A DNA stretch of 64,000 bases, from contig JAFMSR010000008.1 in NCBI GenBank assembly GCA_022818135.1, forward strand, positions 35,023,712 to 35,087,711, in the 5' to 3' direction. This stretch comes from Saxidomus purpurata. Lineage: Eukaryota > Mollusca > Bivalvia > Venerida > Veneridae. Below are positions 10,148 through 22,809 of the stretch, piece by piece (within the stretch, counting starts at the first letter, position 1; each line of letters starts with the position of its first letter). The translations under genes were made by a program, and so were the position numbers. A model generated the notes under the pieces. The model was not told the origin of the DNA. It did not search any database and worked only from the letters and a program-made list of their open reading frames with translations.

Positions 10148-12049
10148 ATGGGAGAAATGAATTTGCCTACCGATTTGGAGAGCACCAACCGAAAAGCAGA
10201 AAAAGATACAAAGCGCTTATGTGAACCTTGTTTGTTCGACAGAACAGAGCAGGAGGTATCTGCCTTCTGTACTGTTTGTACAGAATTCCTCTGCAAGGAT
10301 TGCACTAGAGACCATAAAAAGAACAAAGCCACACGAAGTCATTGTGTTCTAGACGGAAAAGATGTTCCTGATGATTCCAAAGCTTTTAAGATTATAAAGA
10401 AAATAACGTCATGTTCGAAACACCCAGACGCCGTTGTTACATACAAATGTGACGACCACGATACTTTCATATGTATTACGTGTTTAGCAGTAGATCATAG
10501 AAGGTGTGAAAATGTGTCGGAAATTTGCACCATAGTCAATCGAGAAATCAAAAATAATAACGTTTCAGAACTTAAACAAAAACGAAGACAACTTCGCCAG
10601 TGTACTACTGCTATTAAATCTTTAAAAGAGGAGACACTCAAATGTCTGTATTCAGAACAGAACAGAATACAAAAGGAACGGACGGAATTTGTTAATTCCA
10701 TCATTGAGCAACTGCATGAGTTGGATGAAAGATGCAAGATAGACACGGAGCAGATGGTTTCGAAAGAGGTTGCTGTTTTACAACAAACTTTAATCAAATT
10801 GAATGAGGCCGAAGTGGAGCAGAAAGTTGAAGATAATCTCCTAGACACAAGACTACGATACGGAAATAACACAGAAACATCTGTCATATGTTCGTTATTG
10901 TTGAAGAAAACAGAGACGTTAGAAACTGAATACAACGAGCACAGTGACGTGAAGCATGTTCAACTTCAATTTGAACAGAACAAGTCTTTGAAACTAATCA
11001 CAAGCCTAGGGAAGGTTAATGTTGTCAGTGTTGATGAGCATGAAGGTGGACTGCGAAGAAAAGAGGAGCAACTTGAAAAAGCAAGTGACGAAGAGATTGA
11101 GTCTTCCGGTGAAAGCAATCTAAAATATACTGACGACCCCAAGCCGAGCGACAAAATGGAGAAAAAACCTGGTGAAACTTCAACGACGCAACTGTCACTG
11201 ATGCAATGTCCGGTTAGCAGTGCCATTCAATATCCAGTTAGAAATAAAACAGATCGACGGATCTGTTCGGTTTTGGGATCGGTGTTACTCCGAAATGGTC
11301 AAATAGTTATTATTGACAGAAATAACAGTAAAATAAAGGTTTTCAATTCAAACTACACTTTTTCCAGTGAGTTAAGACTTGATGAAACTCCAAAAGACCT
11401 TTGTTACCTTCAGCAAAGCAGAGTTGCCATTCTGTTTGATAGTAAAAACTGTGTAAAGGTATACTTAATCGGTACGGACAAAGTATTGTTCGAAAGATCA
11501 CAAATGATCAATCTTTATGGAATGAGCATTTCACACTACAAAGGTTGGGAGGCACTTATCCTTTGTATAGATAAATCGCTCGTTTCCACTACACGGTGTG
11601 AAATTCAAGTACGAAATTTATGGGACGGGAGAGGAAAGAGAGCGATTTCTGTCGACGAATTCCTGGAAGACCGTCCGTTTGACACTTACCGTGTACACTG
11701 TGTAAATGGAAACGAGTTGTATATATCGCGTAATCAAAAGTTCACTTATTTCAAAATACTTTCGACGCTTTCCGGTCTGAAATTGATAGAGCAATGGTTT
11801 TATAAAAGCCACAGACACGCATTAGAGAATGCAACAGACATAACTTCTGACTCTGAGGGAAATATCTATGTCTGTGGGAAAAGTTCCGGAAATGTTCATC
11901 AAGTGTGCGGAACAAATTTGTGGAAAAACAGACTGGTCGTGTCAGAAATAACGGCTCCTATGACATTTATTGTCAATGGCAGAAAAGGGGAAATCATTGT
12001 CGGCTGTGAGAACGACGACAATATGCACGTGTACAAATTCAAGGGCTAA
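10148..12049 (+). CDS. TRIM-like double B-box, coiled-coil, propeller-type protein
   Basis: This intronless 633-residue ORF starts at an ATG shortly after a candidate UTR splice acceptor. B-box1 is visible as C25, C28, C41, C44, C49, C52, H56, H65. B-box2 is C89, H92, C101, H104, C109, C112, H117, C120. Residues about 135-290 are charged and heptad-like (coiled coil), 290-365 is an acidic linker, and 365-633 has NHL/WD-like strands (motifs VLLRNGQIVIIDRNNSKIKV, SEGNIYVCGKSSGN, NGRKGEIIVGC) consistent with a beta-propeller. There is no RING, so ubiquitin-ligase activity is not supported. Proteins of this B-box/coiled-coil/NHL layout are strongly expanded in bivalves and are often proposed to act in immunity or RNA binding, but neither role is shown by sequence here. 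A truncated paralogue lies at 713. AATAAA follows at 12124. Confidence 0.9.
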   Translation: MGEMNLPTDLESTNRKAEKDTKRLCEPCLFDRTEQEVSAFCTVCTEFLCKDCTRDHKKNKATRSHCVLDGKDVPDDSKAFKIIKKITSCSKHPDAVVTYKCDDHDTFICITCLAVDHRRCENVSEICTIVNREIKNNNVSELKQKRRQLRQCTTAIKSLKEETLKCLYSEQNRIQKERTEFVNSIIEQLHELDERCKIDTEQMVSKEVAVLQQTLIKLNEAEVEQKVEDNLLDTRLRYGNNTETSVICSLLLKKTETLETEYNEHSDVKHVQLQFEQNKSLKLITSLGKVNVVSVDEHEGGLRRKEEQLEKASDEEIESSGESNLKYTDDPKPSDKMEKKPGETSTTQLSLMQCPVSSAIQYPVRNKTDRRICSVLGSVLLRNGQIVIIDRNNSKIKVFNSNYTFSSELRLDETPKDLCYLQQSRVAILFDSKNCVKVYLIGTDKVLFERSQMINLYGMSISHYKGWEALILCIDKSLVSTTRCEIQVRNLWDGRGKRAISVDEFLEDRPFDTYRVHCVNGNELYISRNQKFTYFKILSTLSGLKLIEQWFYKSHRHALENATDITSDSEGNIYVCGKSSGNVHQVCGTNLWKNRLVVSEITAPMTFIVNGRKGEIIVGCENDDNMHVYKFKG

Positions 12050-12123
12050 TGTAAAATAAGACCACATACGTACTGCATTGATTTCCCGTGATATCGGTCG
12101 CAAACATTAAATTATGGGAAGTA

Positions 12124-12129
12124 AATAAA
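12124..12129 (+). terminator. Candidate polyadenylation signal
   Basis: AATAAA lies 75 bases after the stop of the intact TRIM-like ORF. The corresponding place in unit 1 reads 'atagataaaag', a degraded version. Confidence 0.5.
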
Positions 12130-14146
12130 AAAAGGTTCTGAACTAGCTAGAATTAAACTTACATTTTCATTCTGTACATCAAGTTGAATTACGTGTAGTA
12201 TGTTTTCACAAACAAATCAAATCTAGCAACATTGAACACATCCTTTTATGCATTCTCTGCAACTGATAACATTTCTTAAGGATAATGGTGTAAACAATAT
12301 ATTCTTTCAAACGACAAACATAAGTTTCCATGCCACACAAGTTTAACCTGTTAAAAGAAATTTGATTTCTTTTGTATGTTAAAATTATTGTAGCTAACAA
12401 TGATGTGGTCCGTCGTGCATATGTGATTTGCTTCAAACGATATCTCCCATGAAAATGCAGAACGGTGATAAAATTTGGAAAGGCTGTTCTACGAAGCTTT
12501 TTTATCCTGTTCTTTTCGCTAACAAGAGAACATTAAACTTATGTTCTTTCTAACAAGCTATTTACTTGAGAAAACGGCCTAACCTCGTGTTGTTGTATTA
12601 TATGTTGCAGATATTTGAGAGGAAAGTTACATAGATCTTTTGCGTCAATAAAACAAGGTTACCAGGCCCCATAACACTTGATGAAATTTAGCAAAATTAC
12701 GCCTTTGTTTGGACTAATGAAATGCTGGTTTAAGTTTTGCGTGCATGTTGCTATCGACGTACCATTACTAGGTTGATACTTCAGACAAAGTTTTGACGTG
12801 AAGAAACAGTCTGAAAGGAGCAAACTTGCAACGTTCATGTTTTTGTTAAACTTTTCTCCCGTTTCTGGATAAAGTTATCATCTTAACAACTGCAGATACT
12901 GGAATGAAACTTTACACAAGCATTTGAGGCGGATAAAAAACCATACATGTTGTATTTCTAACTTGTGTTTTAACAACAATATATCTTGTTCGAGGTGCTT
13001 ACATTTTAATATTAGAGCATTTAGGAAGTCGAGCACACTGTGTTGCTTACAGCTCTTGTTTGTAGTCAAGTAATCTGTTGTTTTTTTCCTGACAAACAGC
13101 ATAACAGGTTCTTTAGACTCAACAGGTTAAAACCCCTTATGATTGTGTCTCTAATGGCATAAGATTCACACATTCTGAATAATTGTGCATACACATTTTA
13201 CATTCTATCATTGTAGGGTTAGTTGTTTTGTAATTTTGATATTTGCGACTATAGCATTAATGGTCGCAAGCATTTTTAACGGCTATCGCCGTCGCCGTCA
13301 AAACTGTTTGTGACCATTAAAACGTATAATTATACTGTCGCGATCATTTAACGGTTAAACAATGCTCTAAAGTGCGATCATTATACCGGTCGTTTGAGTT
13401 TGTATATATTAGAGGGTTAAATCTTTTGTAATGTTGATATTTGCCGCTGTATATACGGTTTTTAATGGTTGTAAATAATTTTAATGGTAAGCTGTATATA
13501 TGGTCTTAAATATCAAACTCACTAAACTATTAACCTTATTATAACACAACATGTTTTAAATACGATAAGAAATGAAAAAAGTTAAAACGTTAGTGCGAAC
13601 ATGTCAGCGTGCCAAATACTTGCTTAATAATGTGCGTATAAATAAACAGTACTAAATTGCATAATAATGATATTACCTGTGCTAATAAAATCAATGTGAT
13701 ATAGATGATGAATTTATTTGTAATGTGATATTGAATGTTTTATTGATTGTAACTATATTTTCTTGTATGATTGTTACTTGTGTGACGTGTGTACTGAATA
13801 AGTTTATTATTTCAATTGAGTACGTGTCTTATAATATTCACCCCAGATTGTTTGTATGCCGTTTCAAGAACCTGAATCATAATGATACAAGTACATGTAT
13901 ATATTAATTTACCGCCAAAGTGAATGAGATTCCCTTGTCAACCATAATTTTTGCTAATGATAGCAGTATTTGCCGGGCCCGTTATATTGTGAACCAACAT
14001 GTACAAAATCATTGATTATATACATGTACGTACTCTTTTTCAATTTGACGTTTGAAAATAACGTTGATGCAAATTAAAATGTTGTTAATAGTACAGAATT
14101 CGTTACATAAATTTCAAGTATAAACTAAAGTGTATTTTTATATTTT

Positions 14147-15190
14147 ATATTTTTGGCCTGGGGACTGAAAGTCCCCAAGGCCTAAGTTAGTATACCACAT
14201 TTCAAACCCTGCAAGAATTTTAGCCGTGCTATGTGCGAATAACAACTGTAAACATGCGCTATGCGAAAGTAGTGCAAGACAGACCAGATCAATCTTCTGT
14301 TTGAATGCCGCATATCATAAGAACATGTTACAAATAAAAATAGTACATAAAACTTCAAACGACTGCAGGAAGGTATATAGCTTACGGGCTGCATTACCCA
14401 TTTTTTCGTTTTAGAAATTAATGCGCTGTTAGCTGATTACGGAAGATAATCATATGCATATCACGGGAAAGTACGGATATTTACGGAAATTTACGAAAAC
14501 GTACGAAGCTCGATATAAGAGTTTGTAGTTTGATTTTCAAATTTCCGATGTTATTTCATTGACAACTTTGTTATTTACGAACGATTACATATATATTTAC
14601 CTAAATTAAATGTCTCTAAAAAAAGATATAATTTACGTACATTCCCGAGAAGGAACTAACGTGATCAAATTCACCCGCCATTTATCGAGGACGCTGCATG
14701 TCGAGGCCCAGTGAACGGTTTCACTGATTACAACTACAAGGGTAACCCAGAATCATTTTTGGTTTTCTCGTTATACACATTGTACAGTACTGTATTTATA
14801 TTTCATTGCTGGTATTGCTTTGTTTATTTCTGTTTCAAGGTCTTGTCATTGGTACACAATAATTTTCGATCCACATCATCAGATCATATCGCTTGAAGTT
14901 GTACAAAGCGCAGATCGAATTATTTCTACTGGGCTTAAACATTTTATAATGTTGACTATGTGATTATTTTTCATTTACCGTACATTTCATAATAAAACAA
15001 ACTTCCCTGTCACCAATATATTTGTGAATCATTCATTCTGTGTCATATATTGAATTTCGTCCTCTGCACATTTCGACCCGCGCTTTAGGTAAGATTCAAC
15101 GCAGAACACGTAGGGGAAAAGTGGAAGTTTTATATTGGGGTTAACCTATAGCCCCCAGGCCTTCAGCGCTCACAGCGCTTTGATATATAT
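14147..15190. mobile_element. About 1.04 kb insertion private to unit 2, hairpin at one end
   Basis: Alignment with the tails of units 0 and 1 shows a clean insertion. It opens with a near-perfect hairpin, GGCCTGGGGACT-gaa-AGTCCCCAAGGCC (14155-14182), and closes near 'cccccaggcc' and a second hairpin (agcgctcacagcgct, about 15167-15181). TATATT flanks both sides as a possible target duplication. There is no transposase, and the class is unknown. Confidence 0.7.
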
Positions 15191-15568
15191 TGGTTTGCTG
15201 TATAGTATTGATCCAAAATATCTTACCCTTAAAAAGAGAAAATAAAAGTAATCAGCCTTGCTTATAGATCTTGTTAAATAACTCCAAATTGAACAGCTAT
15301 ATCGGGTAGAGCCTAAACACAACTAGAGGCCAAAATTCACCCTAAGTCGCTCATTTAAGCAAGCCGTATTTCTGTGGTCAACATCTGCAATTAATGTCAT
15401 CAAGCACTGTACTGTACAGTACTGTAGTACCGTCGTTCTGTGTAGTACTGAAGAACGTCCACCAGTCTGCACATGCTACTATATATTTCCGTAGTACTGT
15501 ATAACGATGTGGTGTTTTATAATACCATATTAGTACATGTACTCTATGTCATTATAGTACACAACAAG

Positions 15569-16335
15569 AGGGTCAACATGGCCCTACATTGCTCACCCGA
15601 GTGTTCCTTTGATTTGACCACGTGACCTAGTTTTTGACCCAAGGTGACTCAGATTCGAACTTGACCTAAAAATCATCAAGACAAACATTCTGACAAATTT
15701 TCAAGAATATTAGATATTAAATATTGTCTCTAGAATGTTGACAGTATGACCTAGTTTTTTACTCAGGTGACCTAGATTTGAAGCTGACCTAGAAATCATT
15801 GAGACATACAATATGGCCAATTTTCATGAGGAGTGGGTATTAAATGCGGCATCTAGAGTGCTAACAATGTTTTCCTTTAATTTGAGCTGGTGACCTAATT
15901 ATTGAACTAGGTGACTCAGATTCGAAGCTGACCTAGAAATCATTGAGACATACATTCTGACCAATTTTCATGAATTTTGTTTTATTAGATGTGGCCTCTA
16001 TGAGTAAACAGGATTTTCCTATGATTTGACCATGTGTCTTAGTTTTTGACTCCAGTGTCAAACTTGACCTAGAAATCATCGGGAAAATCGTTCTGACCAA
16101 TTTTCATGAAATTTTGGTATTAAATGTGGCCTCTAGATTGTTAATAAGCTTTTATTTGATTACACCATGTAACCTAATTTTTGATCCCAGGTGACCCAGA
16201 TTTGAACTTGGCCCATAAATCATAGAGACAAAACGTTGTTGGCTCTAGAGTGCTTACATGAGCTTGTTGACGGACAGACAGCCGGATGTCGGACAATTGT
16301 TGATCACAATTATAGCTCACCCTTTGTGCTCAGGT
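15569..16335 (-). repeat. AGCTCACC-family dispersed repeat
   Basis: It begins 'acaagagggtcaacatggccc' and ends 'tagctcaccctttgtgctcaggtga', the two family ends. The interior is a degenerate array of 'gacctagtttttgaccc...cctagaaatcat...attctgaccaattttcatga', period about 125 bp. No ORF. Confidence 0.7.
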
Positions 16336-17100
16336 GACATATCATAGATAAACCTTCTGTTTGCAATAGAGGTTGTATTTTTTATTCTGTCTTCATGAAA
16401 CTTGGTCAGAATGACTGCCTTGATAAAATCTCGAGTTTGAATATGGATGATTTAGGGTAAAAAACTAGGTGTCGGGGTCAAACTAGTTGTCAGGGGTCAA
16501 ATCACAGAAAAACCATGTGTATGCAATAAAGGTTGCATTTTTCATTGGATCTTCATGAAACTTGGTCAGATTGACTATCTTGATGTTCCAGATTGAGAGT
16601 GAATATAGGTCATCGGCCAAGGTGTCAATCATAGAAAACGCTTGTGTATGCAATAGAGGTTACATTTTCATTGAATATCCATGAAACTTGGTCATAATTA
16701 TTATCTTGATGCAATCTAGATAGAGTCTGAATGTGGATCATCTGGGGTCAAGGGGTAATGATGATTGATGATGATACAGTGTGCAGCCTCTATTGCATGC
16801 ACAAGGTTTTTCTATGATTTGACCTGGTGACCTAGTTTTTGATCCCACATGACCAAGTTTTGAACTTGACCTAGAATTCATCAAGTTAAACCTTCTGACC
16901 AACATTTATGATGATCGGGTTAAAACATGCAGTCTCTAGTGTATGCATGTTTTTCTATGATCTGACCTGGTGACCTAGTTTTTAACCCACATAGAGTTCA
17001 TCAAGATGAACATTCTGACAAAATTTCATATGATTCCATGAAAACTGTAGTTTCTGTTGCTTGCTCAACCTAACTGTTGATGACGGACACAGACCCATCA
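16336..17100 (-). repeat. Related degenerate repeat block
   Basis: It contains repeats of 'catgaaacttggtcaga', 'gtgtatgcaatagaggtt' and 'gacctggtgacctagtttttgaacc', the same family as the preceding block. No coding signal. Confidence 0.55.
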
Positions 17101-19138
17101 CAAAAGCTTGTCTTCCAGGCCAGACCATGTGGTTTCAACACAGTTATGGTTAAAAGGCAGACTTCACAGGAAAAGTTGGATAGGTCTCACAACAAACAAC
17201 ATACACAATCATATACATGATTGTATGAAACTTTATTGTATCTCTCCATTGCAAGAAAATTCTTTACAAAATTTAGGTAAAATTAACAAGGCACAAATAC
17301 TGACAAAAGCACTTGGAATATTATCAAAAACAATACAGTACAAAACTAGTGCTATCACCGGATGTGATTAATACCCCAGTATATGCACTGGTCACAATAC
17401 ATTTATAGTTAACACAGCTTGAATGGTGCCATGAATAAATGATACACACAGCTTGAATAGTGCCATAAATAAATGATAAATGTGAAGACACGATGGCTTT
17501 GCATGCATAGATATTTGCAAAAGTACAAAAGGGCAATAACTTTACAAAATGTGAAATACAGTTATATAACTTGTCATTGTAGCTTTGCATGCATAGATAT
17601 TATAAGGTACACTGTGGAGTTCCAATGCAGTACCACCATCAATACTTGAAATGTTAAACTTCCTTATTAAAAACTTGCTAAGTACAAAAAGGGAAATAAC
17701 TATCAAAAATGTGAAACGCAGTTATATCTTGCCATTGTGATATACATGTATATTGTGTCAATGTACATGTTGTGTATGTTTAAACAGAGTAGCACAAGTA
17801 ATACTTGACTTTGTGTAAGATGGAACCGGATGGCCAGGAAAACATGCGTGATTCCTATACAGCCCCAACTCTACAATGTAAAATGGGGTTATAATAAACT
17901 AAGGCACATGTCATAGTCCCTGTATTTAAATTACACAGCTCTCTTTCGAGACAAATAATCAATTAAAATTTAAATGAAAGAATTATAAAATCTATTACAT
18001 CCAAACAGACTGCTGTTTAGTTTGATGAGCAGAGTAGTGTTGTATAGAACTTTTTATATTATGCATTACATTCAAAACTAAACGTTGTTCTTCTAATTCA
18101 AACTGTACTACAGCTTGCAAAAATAACTACCTCTATAATATCTAGAAATACAGTTGAGACTGTCTTAAGTGACCTTCCAAGGGACTCTGACAAAAAGGTC
18201 ACATATGACAGGGAGTCTTTAAATTCAGTCCAATTTATTCATATGACTTTTCATGCATGCAATAATTATAAGTAAGATTATTAAATTTAAGATCATCCCT
18301 ATATATGCAGACAGCCTCATTTACATTTTAAATGATTAAATTCATATATCATGTTCAAATGTAATTAAATTTTGCTTTAAGTTCAATTGACAATAGCAAA
18401 AATGTGTGAAAATAGTAGTCTCTAAATACAGGCCAATTTTCATTTAAAATATCATTTTGGGAGTCAAAAATTAAGGTCACTTGTCACATAAGACAGGGAG
18501 TCTCTGAATACAAGGGGTCATTAAGGCAGTGTAGACTGAATACTGACTCAATATCATACCATCTTTGTGATCACATTATATTAGAGAAATTGCACAAAAT
18601 ATTTTTTATTCATGGTGATGAAATTACATTTGTGTCCGTTTCCTGTGGGAACCACAGTACTGGTGCCTCATCAGGTGTGGTTACTGAGTGGTCTTAAACT
18701 TTCCAACACTTAATGTTCTACTTCAGTGTGATTGTCTGTTGACAAGTCAAAAATAAATACTAGTTTTTCCACAAGGAAGTTAACATTTATCTTGAAACTT
18801 TATTATCAGTCTTGTTGTTATAAAATAAAAATTCCCTTGGATTTCTTGAAAAAAGAATATTTCATCCCACTTTAGATGCCTTCAATGATATATAACATAA
18901 ATACATTTGTAATTGCAAGTATTACAAGAAAAAGGAAACTTAAAAAGGAAACTTTCCTGAAAAAGTGCATCAAACCTAAATGTTCATTCTATGTGTTTAA
19001 CAGACCATACCATCTTGCAGTAAAGCAAACTATAATGTGGCAGCTAAAACCTGCATTAATCATTAACCACATGGATGATTTATTGAGTATCTGTTCTGTG
19101 ATCAATTGCTACAATCTATGTACATGTACATGTACTAG
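17101..19138. other. Non-coding region with low-copy repeats
   Basis: 17390-17830 holds two diverged copies of 'ctttgcatgcatagatatt...gggcaataact...gtgaaatacagttatat', which also occurs inverted at about 49010-49110. 18150-18540 carries 'gactgtcttaagtgacc', related to 56930-57115. No gene is recognised. Confidence 0.5.
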
Positions 19139-19380
19139 ATAGAGAAATGTTTGCCACAATAATTACATTATTACTGTTGGTAGGCATAGCCTCCCAGTAA
19201 TAACGTAATTGTTCTCCCAAACATTTCTCTATCTAATTTGTATCTTGACATATTTCCTATACTACTCTATTGAAACTGTGATCTATTCCAGATAGAGTAC
19301 AGTTTTAAGCTCCACCCCCTTGCACAAAGCAATGTATTATAAATAGATTAGTTTATTCTTATGTACATTTGTATATACAT
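19139..19380. repeat. Dispersed repeat with internal hairpin (copy 1)
   Basis: It is similar to 24330-24560: both contain 'ggcatagcct', 'tttcctatact', 'ctattgaaactgtg' and 'ttttaagctccacccccttg'. In this copy gatagagaaatgtttg (about 19140) pairs with caaacatttctctatc (about 19218). Confidence 0.65.
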
Positions 19381-19852
19381 TTCAAAGCCATGATACAAAT
19401 ATCAATGAAATAAAATATTCAGTACATAATATGGCTCTTGTATACCAGAAGACAATGAAAATAATGCATAGATGCAAAAGCACTAAAGCTTACATTAAAC
19501 AAAAAATATATGACACTAAAAATGATAAATATCCATTCTATAAATAATGTAATAAAAGAAAAGCCATCAATCCCAGAAAATAAATACGATGTACAGTGTA
19601 AAGTCCTTCCCCACTTTTTAAAAATAATTGTTGGTTTTCCCTACTTGCTCTACAACAACTATGCTTTCAGAGAAATAATTTCTTTGCAGTAATACACATG
19701 TGACTGGTATGAAAGGACATACAAGTGTTTTATGCTGTATCACCAAGATCTTACAAAAATGTGCGAGTATTTACACTGTATAATTAGATTGTGTCTACCT
19801 TATATAAAAAAAAACAACCTGATTTCTAGCCACAGAGTTCTGTCTAGTAGTA

Positions 19853-20665
19853 AAACAAGAAGGCCATGACGGCCCTATATCACTCACCTAAGAAAGTCAC
19901 TTGTTGCTAAAGGGAGTCAGTAGCTGATAAGGAAGTCAGTGGTTGCTAGCAGAAGTCAGTGGTTGCTAAGGAAGTAACTTATTCAAAGGGGAAGTCACAA
20001 ATAATAAAGGAAGTCAGTGGTTTCTATAGGAACTCATGTGAAGCTAGGCTTTTCCTATAACTCTTTATAAGCCCAATGGACACCCCCCACCCCCTGTGTG
20101 CTTATTTTTTACCATTTTAAAAGTTTTCCTATATATGTCTATGTAAAACAAGTGACCCCCTGGGCAGGGCCAATATTGACTCAAGGGGGGGCGGGGGGGG
20201 GGCATGACTTGTACAAACTTGGTAGAGGTCCACTAGAAAATGCTGTATACTAAAATCTTAGCTCTAGGCCTTGTAGTTTTGGAGAAGAAGATTTTTAAAG
20301 TTTTGCCTATAGAAAACTTTGTAAAATCAAGTGACCCCCCCGGACTGGGTCAAATCATGACAAGGCAACAGAGGTCACTGTGACTTTGACCCTGACCAAC
20401 TAACTCCAAAAAAGTAGTGATCATCTTCTGAGTAAAACCAATCATCCTATGATGTTTAAAAACTGTTGTTGATAATAGATCTCAAAATATTGAGTGGAAA
20501 TTATTTTCAAGTTTGGGTCAGTGTAACCTTGACCTTTGACCCAGTGATCTCAAAAACTATAGAGATCATCTACATGTTGCATGCAACCTTCTCAACAAGT
20601 TTCATGGAAGTCAAATGAAAATTGTGACCTGTAGTGTTATAAAGGGAAAGTTTACGTACAGACGG
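19853..20665 (-). repeat. AGCTCACC-family dispersed repeat
   Basis: It opens 'acaagaaggccatgacggccctatatcactcacc', the conserved hairpin-bearing terminus, then 'gaagtcagtggttgct' tandem copies and 'gaccttgacctttgacccagtgatc' blocks. The stretch 19381-19852 before it shows no gene. Confidence 0.6.
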
Positions 20666-21070
20666 ATGGACTAACCACCATGGCATAAGCAGATAAAAAT
20701 CAATCTGTAAACAAAGAAACAAAATAATAGCCATCATTGTATATAAGCATATTGCACATAACAAACAAAAGCACTTTTACACAATGGAAAACTAAAACCC
20801 AAGCATTCTCATGCAAAAGTTTCAATTTTCAAAAAACTGCTGAAAAAAAGTAAGTCCGGCATACCTATATCACCGCACTGTGACTGATTAGAGATACTGA
20901 TAAAATATGGAACTATTTTGCACACAGAATACAGTATTTCGTAAGTTAGCGTAAAAAAGCATAACCTCAATTTACATTACAAAGAAATAAACTCATTCAG
21001 CATTACATAACAGTCTCAAACAATGCAAAACAAAAATGCAATTAAATCTTCAATACACAGGTACTTAGGG

Positions 21071-22425
21071 AATTAAACAAGAGCTGTCCATAAGACAGCA
21101 CGCTCGACTATTGTGGGTGTTTGATAATAAAACAAAACTTTTATCAGTATAATAGCAAAACAAATTCTGCTAACTATTAAGTATAAACTAGGAAAGTTGA
21201 ATCATAAAAAAAGTCAAAATCTATAACTATAGATTTAATTTTTGGTAAATTAATTGTTTGATACAAAATTTACCCTGAACACTATTGCAAGGTTTGATAT
21301 AACTACCATAAGTGGTTACTGTGATATGTGCATGATAGTACCTTGCATGCAAAACTTTAACCAAATTTTCAAAGTCAAACAAGGGCCATAATTTCCACTA
21401 AATTTAAACAAGAGTTATCTGTCTTGACTGTGTGACACCTCTTAAGACATTAAAAAAGTTTCAAGTCAATATCATAAGTGGTTACTGAGGTACTATACCT
21501 AGCAGGCAAAACTTTAACCAAATTTTCAAAGTCAAACAAGGGCCATAATTAGTACTAAATTTATACAAGAGTTATCTGACTTGACTGTGTGACACCCCTA
21601 GAGACATTAACGAAGTTTCAAGTCAATATCATAAGTGGTTACTGGGATATGTGCATTATAGTACCTAGCAGGCAAAACTTTAACCAAATATTCAAAGTCA
21701 AACAAGGGCCATAATTTGTACTAAATTTATACAAGAGTTATCTGCCTTGATTGTACGACACCCCTAAAGACATTAAAAAAGTTTCAAGTCAATATCATAA
21801 GTGGTTACTGAGGTATGTACATGACAGTACCTAGCAGGCAAAACTTTAACCAAATTTTCAAAGTCAAACAAGGGCCATAATTAGTACTAAATTTATACAA
21901 GAGTTATCTGACTTGACTGTGTGACACCCCTAGAGACATTAGCGAAGTTTCAAGTCAATATCATAAGTGGTTACTGAGATATGTGCATGATAATACCTAG
22001 CAGGCAAAACTTTAACCAAATTATCAAAGTCAAACAAGGGCCATAATTTGTAATAAATTTATACAAGAGTTATCTGCCTTGATTGTATGACACCCCTAAA
22101 GACATGAACAAAGTTTCAAGTCAATATTATAAGTGGTTACTAAGATATGTGCATGATAGTACCTAGCAGGCAAAACTTTAACCAAATTTTCAAAGTCAAA
22201 CAAGGGCCATAATTTGTACTAAATTTTTTCAAGAGTTATCTGCCTTGATTGTATGACACCCCTAAAGACATGAACAAAGTTTCAAGTCAATATCATAAGT
22301 GGTTACTGAGATATGTGCATGATAGTACTTAGCAGGCAAAACTTTAACCAAAGAAGCAACGCCGACGCCGACGCACAAGTGACTGTAATAGCTCTCCATA
22401 TTCTCCGAATAGTCGAGCTAAAAAG
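21071..22425 (-). repeat. TAGCTCGAC-family element, inverted copy
   Basis: This is a near-identical reverse-complement copy of 53131-54324. It starts 'aacaagagctgtccataagac', holds about six tandem units of about 170 bp ('ggccataatt...gagttatctg...caagtcaatatcataagtgg'), then a (GCCGAC)n stretch and 'agctctccatattctccgaa'. A diverged partial relative lies at about 23190-23490. Confidence 0.8.
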
Positions 22426-22809
22426 GCACCAATGAATATCACTTTCTCTGTAAATCTGGATAAACTGTGCCCATCAAAGTTTGCTTTCTTTTGCTTCAAC
22501 TTAATACACAACTAGATAGTTTCAGTAGACTCTTTTCTCCTGCTGTTATAATCAATTTTTACTGAGTAAACATTACTAATGGTTTATCTGTGTACATAAA
22601 ATGCATGGAAAATTCCTGGAATGTAGTTATGTTAAACAATTATTTTGAATTATTATGAACTATATCATATATATATTTGGAAAATTTAGATTGTATGCTC
22701 ACCACTGTTATATCTTATAGGAAAATCAAACGTAAAACTATGTCAGACAGACATTTCAGAAATCAGCTAGTATTTCTTACAGATTTTTAGCACAGCACAT
22801 CCACTTTAC

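Larger units (their letters stand above)
12050..15255 (+). repeat. Duplicated 3' flank of TRIM-like unit 2
   Basis: This is homologous to 2012-4585, interrupted by the insertion at 14147-15190. It resumes at 15190 (tttgctgtatagtattgat ... aaaaagagaaaataaa), matching 4520-4580 and 285-305. There is no coding potential. Confidence 0.85.

Noticed and set aside
10123..11226. Minus-strand ORFs opposite the TRIM-like gene
   Set aside because: They are shadows of the plus-strand coding sequence and carry no motifs.
713..12049. RING finger / E3 ligase assignment for the TRIM-like proteins
   Set aside because: The N-terminal 24-29 residues contain no RING cysteine/histidine pattern before the first B-box.
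18590..18665. Minus-strand open stretch of about 24 codons ending TGA just before AATAAA, considered as a last SCARB2-like exon
   Set aside because: The acceptor is weak, its phase (1) does not fit either upstream exon end (0), and it has no similarity to the family tail.
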